Shown here: piece after piece, positions 13,731 through 15,995 of the stretch
Layout: every line of letters starts with the position of its first letter
How positions within the stretch are numbered: position 1 is the first letter of the stretch
The notes under the pieces: generated by a model
Databases searched by the model: none
Told to the model about the DNA's origin: nothing
Seen by the model: the letters and a program-made list of their open reading frames with translations, nothing else
Assembly: GCA_016297805.1 (NCBI GenBank)
Contig: JAEDFX010000050.1
Coordinates: forward strand, 1 to 15,995
From: Treponema sp.
GTDB lineage: Bacteria > Spirochaetota > Spirochaetia > Treponematales > Treponemataceae
DNA length: 15,995 bases
Reading direction: 5' to 3'
Translations under genes and position numbers: made by a program

Positions 13731-14891
13731 GTGTTTAAAAAAAATCTTATATCAATCTTACTGTTTCTTGGCTTTCTGTTTAATGCATATTGTATTTCTA
13801 ATGTTTTATATAATGATGAGATACATAAATATTCATGTATACATAAATCATATTTACGTCAGTTCATGTTATTTTTGCCCGATGGATTTGAAAAGCGTTC
13901 TATACAGGAAAGAATGGATGTCCCATTAATAATAATGCTTCGGCACCATTCATGGCCTGTTAAAGATTTTTCTGGATTAGACTGTAATAAAATTATTATT
14001 GAGTATTTTAATTCATTTATGAATAAAGAAAGGAAATCGGATTTTTATAATAATTTAATAATCCCTGAAGAACCAGATTTACTGGAAATATTTAAGAAAT
14101 CTTATCCGGATATTGTCTTTAATTCTAAATATGATGAAAAATATGAAGATTGGTTGATAACAGTAAATATTGGGACAAAAAAATATGATTTCTATTGGAA
14201 TAATGGAAGTATGCTTCCTGAAGAAGAAATGAAAAATAGAAATGAATATTGGACTCTTCTATATAATTATGATTATAAAAAGCCATTACTTGATCCTGCT
14301 GATTTTACTGATGAACAGATAGCTGCAATGAAGAAATTTGGTTCTGATGAAAACAGAAAAAGTAGTGCAGGTACTCCAATGTTCTTTTTTGATGCAATAT
14401 ATGATGGAAGTTCCAGAGCGTCTCTGGAAAAACACATTATTAGTGTTAGATTTTTAGGTTTTAATGTAAATGTTCATGAACGATTAAAAGATCCTTTAAA
14501 AAGAATTGAAAAAAGAATATATAATGCTGCAGAAAAGAGTTCAGATGTAAAAAATTTCTTAAATACCTTGAATAGTAATGGTGGTTATTACTGGCGTATT
14601 ATTGCCAATACAAATAGAAAATCCTTTCATAGTCTTGGAATTGCCTTAGATTTACAGCCAAAGTCATATGATTGGAAGGAAGTGTACTGGAGCTGGGCAA
14701 AAGACAAAAATCCTGATGGATGGATGCTTACACCATTAAAAGACCGCTGGATGCCTACACAGGAAGTTATTGATATTTTTGAAGAAGAGGGATTTATTTG
14801 GGGAGGAAAATGGGGTATTTGGGATAATATGCATTTTGAATATCACCCTGAGCTGATTAATATGGCGAAATATAAAGAAAATGAGAAATAA
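13731..14891 (+). CDS. Exported M15-family zinc peptidase (D-alanyl-D-alanine carboxypeptidase-like)
   Basis: A 386-residue protein, probably periplasmic, that should cut peptidoglycan peptides. The N-terminus MFKKNLISILLFLGFLFNAYC is a signal peptide. C21 is preceded by tyrosine, so a lipoprotein site is doubtful. The catalytic domain is at the C-terminus: SFHSLGIALDL gives zinc ligands H300 and D307, and WDNMHFE gives H368 with D365 as likely general base. The D-x-x-H form resembles M15 endolysins more than VanY (E-x-x-H). Residues about 25-240 match nothing I recognise and make the protein longer than a plain M15 domain. It starts with GTG, with AAGGAA 6 nt upstream. It is divergent from the ankyrin gene, and the two promoter regions share a 136-nt intergenic stretch. 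Confidence 0.85.
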   Translation: MFKKNLISILLFLGFLFNAYCISNVLYNDEIHKYSCIHKSYLRQFMLFLPDGFEKRSIQERMDVPLIIMLRHHSWPVKDFSGLDCNKIIIEYFNSFMNKERKSDFYNNLIIPEEPDLLEIFKKSYPDIVFNSKYDEKYEDWLITVNIGTKKYDFYWNNGSMLPEEEMKNRNEYWTLLYNYDYKKPLLDPADFTDEQIAAMKKFGSDENRKSSAGTPMFFFDAIYDGSSRASLEKHIISVRFLGFNVNVHERLKDPLKRIEKRIYNAAEKSSDVKNFLNTLNSNGGYYWRIIANTNRKSFHSLGIALDLQPKSYDWKEVYWSWAKDKNPDGWMLTPLKDRWMPTQEVIDIFEEEGFIWGGKWGIWDNMHFEYHPELINMAKYKENEK

Positions 14892-14924
14892 CTAAAGAAG
14901 TGATTATGAATCAAAGGAAAATAG

Positions 14925-14976
14925 TAAAAAAAAAGGAGCTGTCCCAAAAAGTTAATAACTTCTAGGACAGCTCCTT
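14925..14976 (-). terminator. Terminator of the Rpn relic
   Basis: A perfect 12-bp stem AAGGAGCTGTCC / GGACAGCTCCTT (14933-14944 with 14965-14976) encloses a 20-nt loop that itself contains AAGTT / AACTT. The plus strand has a run of A before the stem (14926-14934), which becomes a T run after the stem on the minus strand. It thus ends transcription coming from the right; there is no T run for the plus strand. Confidence 0.88.
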
Positions 14977-14997
14977 GGTAAAATGCTAAATTAATTC

Positions 14998-15812
14998 TTA
15001 TTTAAGAACAGGAACTTTCTGAGCAATTTCTTTAACTGTTTCAACAGGAAGCTTAAGGATTGCTTTAACTTCATTATATCTCAATTCAAAAGTTTTATCA
15101 CCATTTAAAACAGAAATAAGCTTGAATATTTCATCTACATGTTTTATTTCTTCATCAGAACCTTTGTACTCAACATTCTTGCGTTTTGACTGGAAGAACT
15201 GTGCTACAAATTTAAAATCACTTGTAAATTTGTTTATTGTTTCATCATCCAACCATGCAATTTCAAAGACGTTGATTTTATAATCACTGGCGAATGGTTT
15301 CAATTCATCTGGTAATTTTATACATTCAAGTAAAGTCTTAGGTTTGTTCCAGTGTTTTTCACCAAAGTACAGAACCAAAGTTATGACTGGATATCTTTGT
15401 TTTGTAGTATCATCAAGTAACTGCTGCTTATAAGAAGCTCCATCATAACTCATTACTCTAAGTGGCATATCTGCATCAGGAATAGTTTGATTTTCAAATC
15501 CAAGAATGGAAATACGGATTTCTCCATTCTTCCAGATTTTAGAAACATCTCTTTCCTGTTCATGAATTTTACCATCAACTTTTATCTGAGTAATTGTCCC
15601 ATTTGTTTCCAGCTCATTTTCCTGAATCAAACGTTTTCCGTCAAATAAGAGTACGTTGACTATATCAGCGAATACATGCCTAAAATAGAAAAACCGTTAA
15701 AAAAAAGTTGCCGGTGGCAAGTTTTTTAGGTTTATCGAAAAATCGGCTCGCTCAATTTATTGAGCGCATTCCATGCTTCCAGCGTTTTTTCGGCTATTTC
15801 TTTTTCACCCAT
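14998..15812 (-). pseudogene. Rpn-family recombination-promoting nuclease/putative transposase, interrupted
   Basis: Two pieces of one gene lie on the minus strand. The first encodes MGEKEIAEKTLEAWN from the ATG at 15812 and then runs into unrelated residues and a stop at 15732. The second resumes as VFADIVNVLLFDG from 15675 and continues to 14998 with ENELETNGTITQIKVDGK, HEQERDVSKIWKNGEIRI, MPLRVMSYDGASYK, YPVITLVLYFGEKHWNKP and INVFEIAWL. Intact relatives as I remember them read ...EKTLEAYNDVFADIVNVLLF, so about 89 nt have been inserted between the asparagine and aspartate codons, shifting the frame and adding stops. A TTG at 15630 could still start a 210-residue C-terminal piece. Rpn proteins are PD-(D/E)XK-like DNases linked to recA-independent recombination. 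The break and the family match are from memory and motif reading. Confidence 0.75.
15678..15766. mobile_element. 89-nt palindromic insert inside the Rpn gene (MITE-like)
   Basis: The segment that separates the two Rpn pieces is made of hairpins. Its right end is a perfect 8-bp stem CGCTCAAT / ATTGAGCG with a 2-nt loop (15749-15766), ending exactly at the break. The rest (15678-15747) starts with GCC, ends with GGC, and folds loosely around TTGCC-GGT-GGCAA (15708-15720), flanked by A8 and T6. It encodes nothing. The length is not a multiple of three. Mobility is inferred from position and symmetry. A clear target duplication is not visible, although ATG occurs on both sides in the minus-strand reading. 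Confidence 0.5.
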
Positions 15813-15907
15813 ATAATTAATATAGTGAGTTTTTACAAAATCGTATAGGTAAATTATGGTACAATGTCTTTATGTCAGCAACAGAATAATATTTATGTAA
15901 AAAGTAT

Positions 15908-15935
15908 TTGACAGACATTATTTTTAGTATATAAT
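15908..15935 (+). promoter_or_regulatory. Strong promoter with operator-like repeat, firing off the right edge
   Basis: Consensus TTGACA (15908-15913) and TATAAT (15930-15935) are 16 nt apart. TTAGTAT / ATACTAA (15924-15930 and 15934-15940) forms a perfect 7-bp inverted repeat with a 3-nt spacer that covers the -10, a usual place for a repressor. Apart from this, 15813-15995 holds no gene I can support. Confidence 0.7.
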
Positions 15936-15986
15936 ACTAATTGAGAATAAATCCTAATAAGATTTAAATACAACACTTAATTTTTA

Positions 15987-15995
15987 ATGGAGAAA
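15987..15995 (+). other. Probable Shine-Dalgarno of a gene beginning past the window
   Basis: ATGGAGAAA ends the window, about 50 nt downstream of the strong promoter. GGAG would suit a start codon a few bases beyond the edge. Alternatively the ATG itself starts a protein MEK..., but it has no Shine-Dalgarno of its own. Confidence 0.5.

Noticed and set aside
14906..14965. A 19-residue mini-ORF after the M15 gene (MNQRKIVKKKELSQKVNNF)
   Set aside because: It runs straight into the terminator stem, and its composition only reflects the A run and the hairpin.
15676..15729. A 17-residue plus-strand mini-ORF (MPKIEKPLKKSCRWQVF)
   Set aside because: It has no ribosome binding site and reads antisense through the palindromic insert; there is no evidence of coding.
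15678..15766. The insert as an integron attC site
   Set aside because: T. denticola has an integron and the size fits, but I find no paired RYYYAAC and GTTRRRY core sites at the ends.
1..15995. CRISPR array, tRNA or rRNA genes, complete insertion sequence, toxin-antitoxin pair
   Set aside because: Reading both strands I saw no regularly spaced direct repeats, no cloverleaf with a CCA end, no intact transposase gene and no small paired genes of the usual type.

Overview
The window looks like a chromosomal segment of an AT-rich spirochaete, most probably a Treponema. The strongest evidence is a flagellar block in the order flbB - fliK (tap1/flbC) - flgD - flgE. FlbB is a collar protein of periplasmic flagella known from spirochaetes. 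The hook protein has a lysine at 165 and its only cysteine at 178, the pair that forms the lysinoalanine cross-link in Treponema denticola FlgE. The eukaryotic-type hexokinase and the Treponema-like Rpn-family relic agree with this. This is protein recognition from memory; no search was run.

Layout. 1-330: rpmE (zinc-type ribosomal protein L31) and a bidirectional terminator. 345-1526 (-): a stand-alone RlmK-like 23S rRNA methyltransferase. 1661-3328 (+): a DEAD-box RNA helicase with a long basic tail. 3335-3419: an 85-nt nested palindrome. 3439-5091 (+): a YbiT-like ABC-F ATPase whose second ATP site is degenerate. 5096-7099 (-): a Rep/PcrA/UvrD helicase, convergent with it across 4 nt. 7210-8499 (+): hexokinase with a near-consensus promoter. 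8510-8587: a terminator carrying half of an inverted repeat pair. 8601-12568 (+): the flagellar operon, closed by a strong terminator. 12686-13594 (-): an ankyrin-repeat protein that may be translated from a leaderless mRNA. 13731-14891 (+): an exported M15 metallopeptidase. 14998-15812 (-): a broken Rpn-family nuclease gene, apparently split by an 89-nt palindromic insert. 15813-15995: no complete gene, but a strong promoter firing off the right edge with an inverted repeat on its -10 and a likely Shine-Dalgarno sequence at the very end.

How the genes fit together. The left half is mostly translation and RNA housekeeping (L31, rRNA methyltransferase, RNA helicase, ABC-F) plus DNA repair/replication restart. 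The centre joins glucose phosphorylation to hook assembly: FlbB organises the stator collar, FliK sets hook length, FlgD caps the growing hook and FlgE is the hook subunit. The right part (ankyrin, M15 peptidase, Rpn relic) is accessory in character and AT-richer.

I found no complete defence system, CRISPR array, tRNA, rRNA or intact insertion sequence. The most interesting items are the small palindromic elements (one apparently disrupting a gene), the asymmetric ABC-F ATPase, and the ankyrin protein with an unrecognised N-terminal domain and a palindrome inside its promoter spacer.
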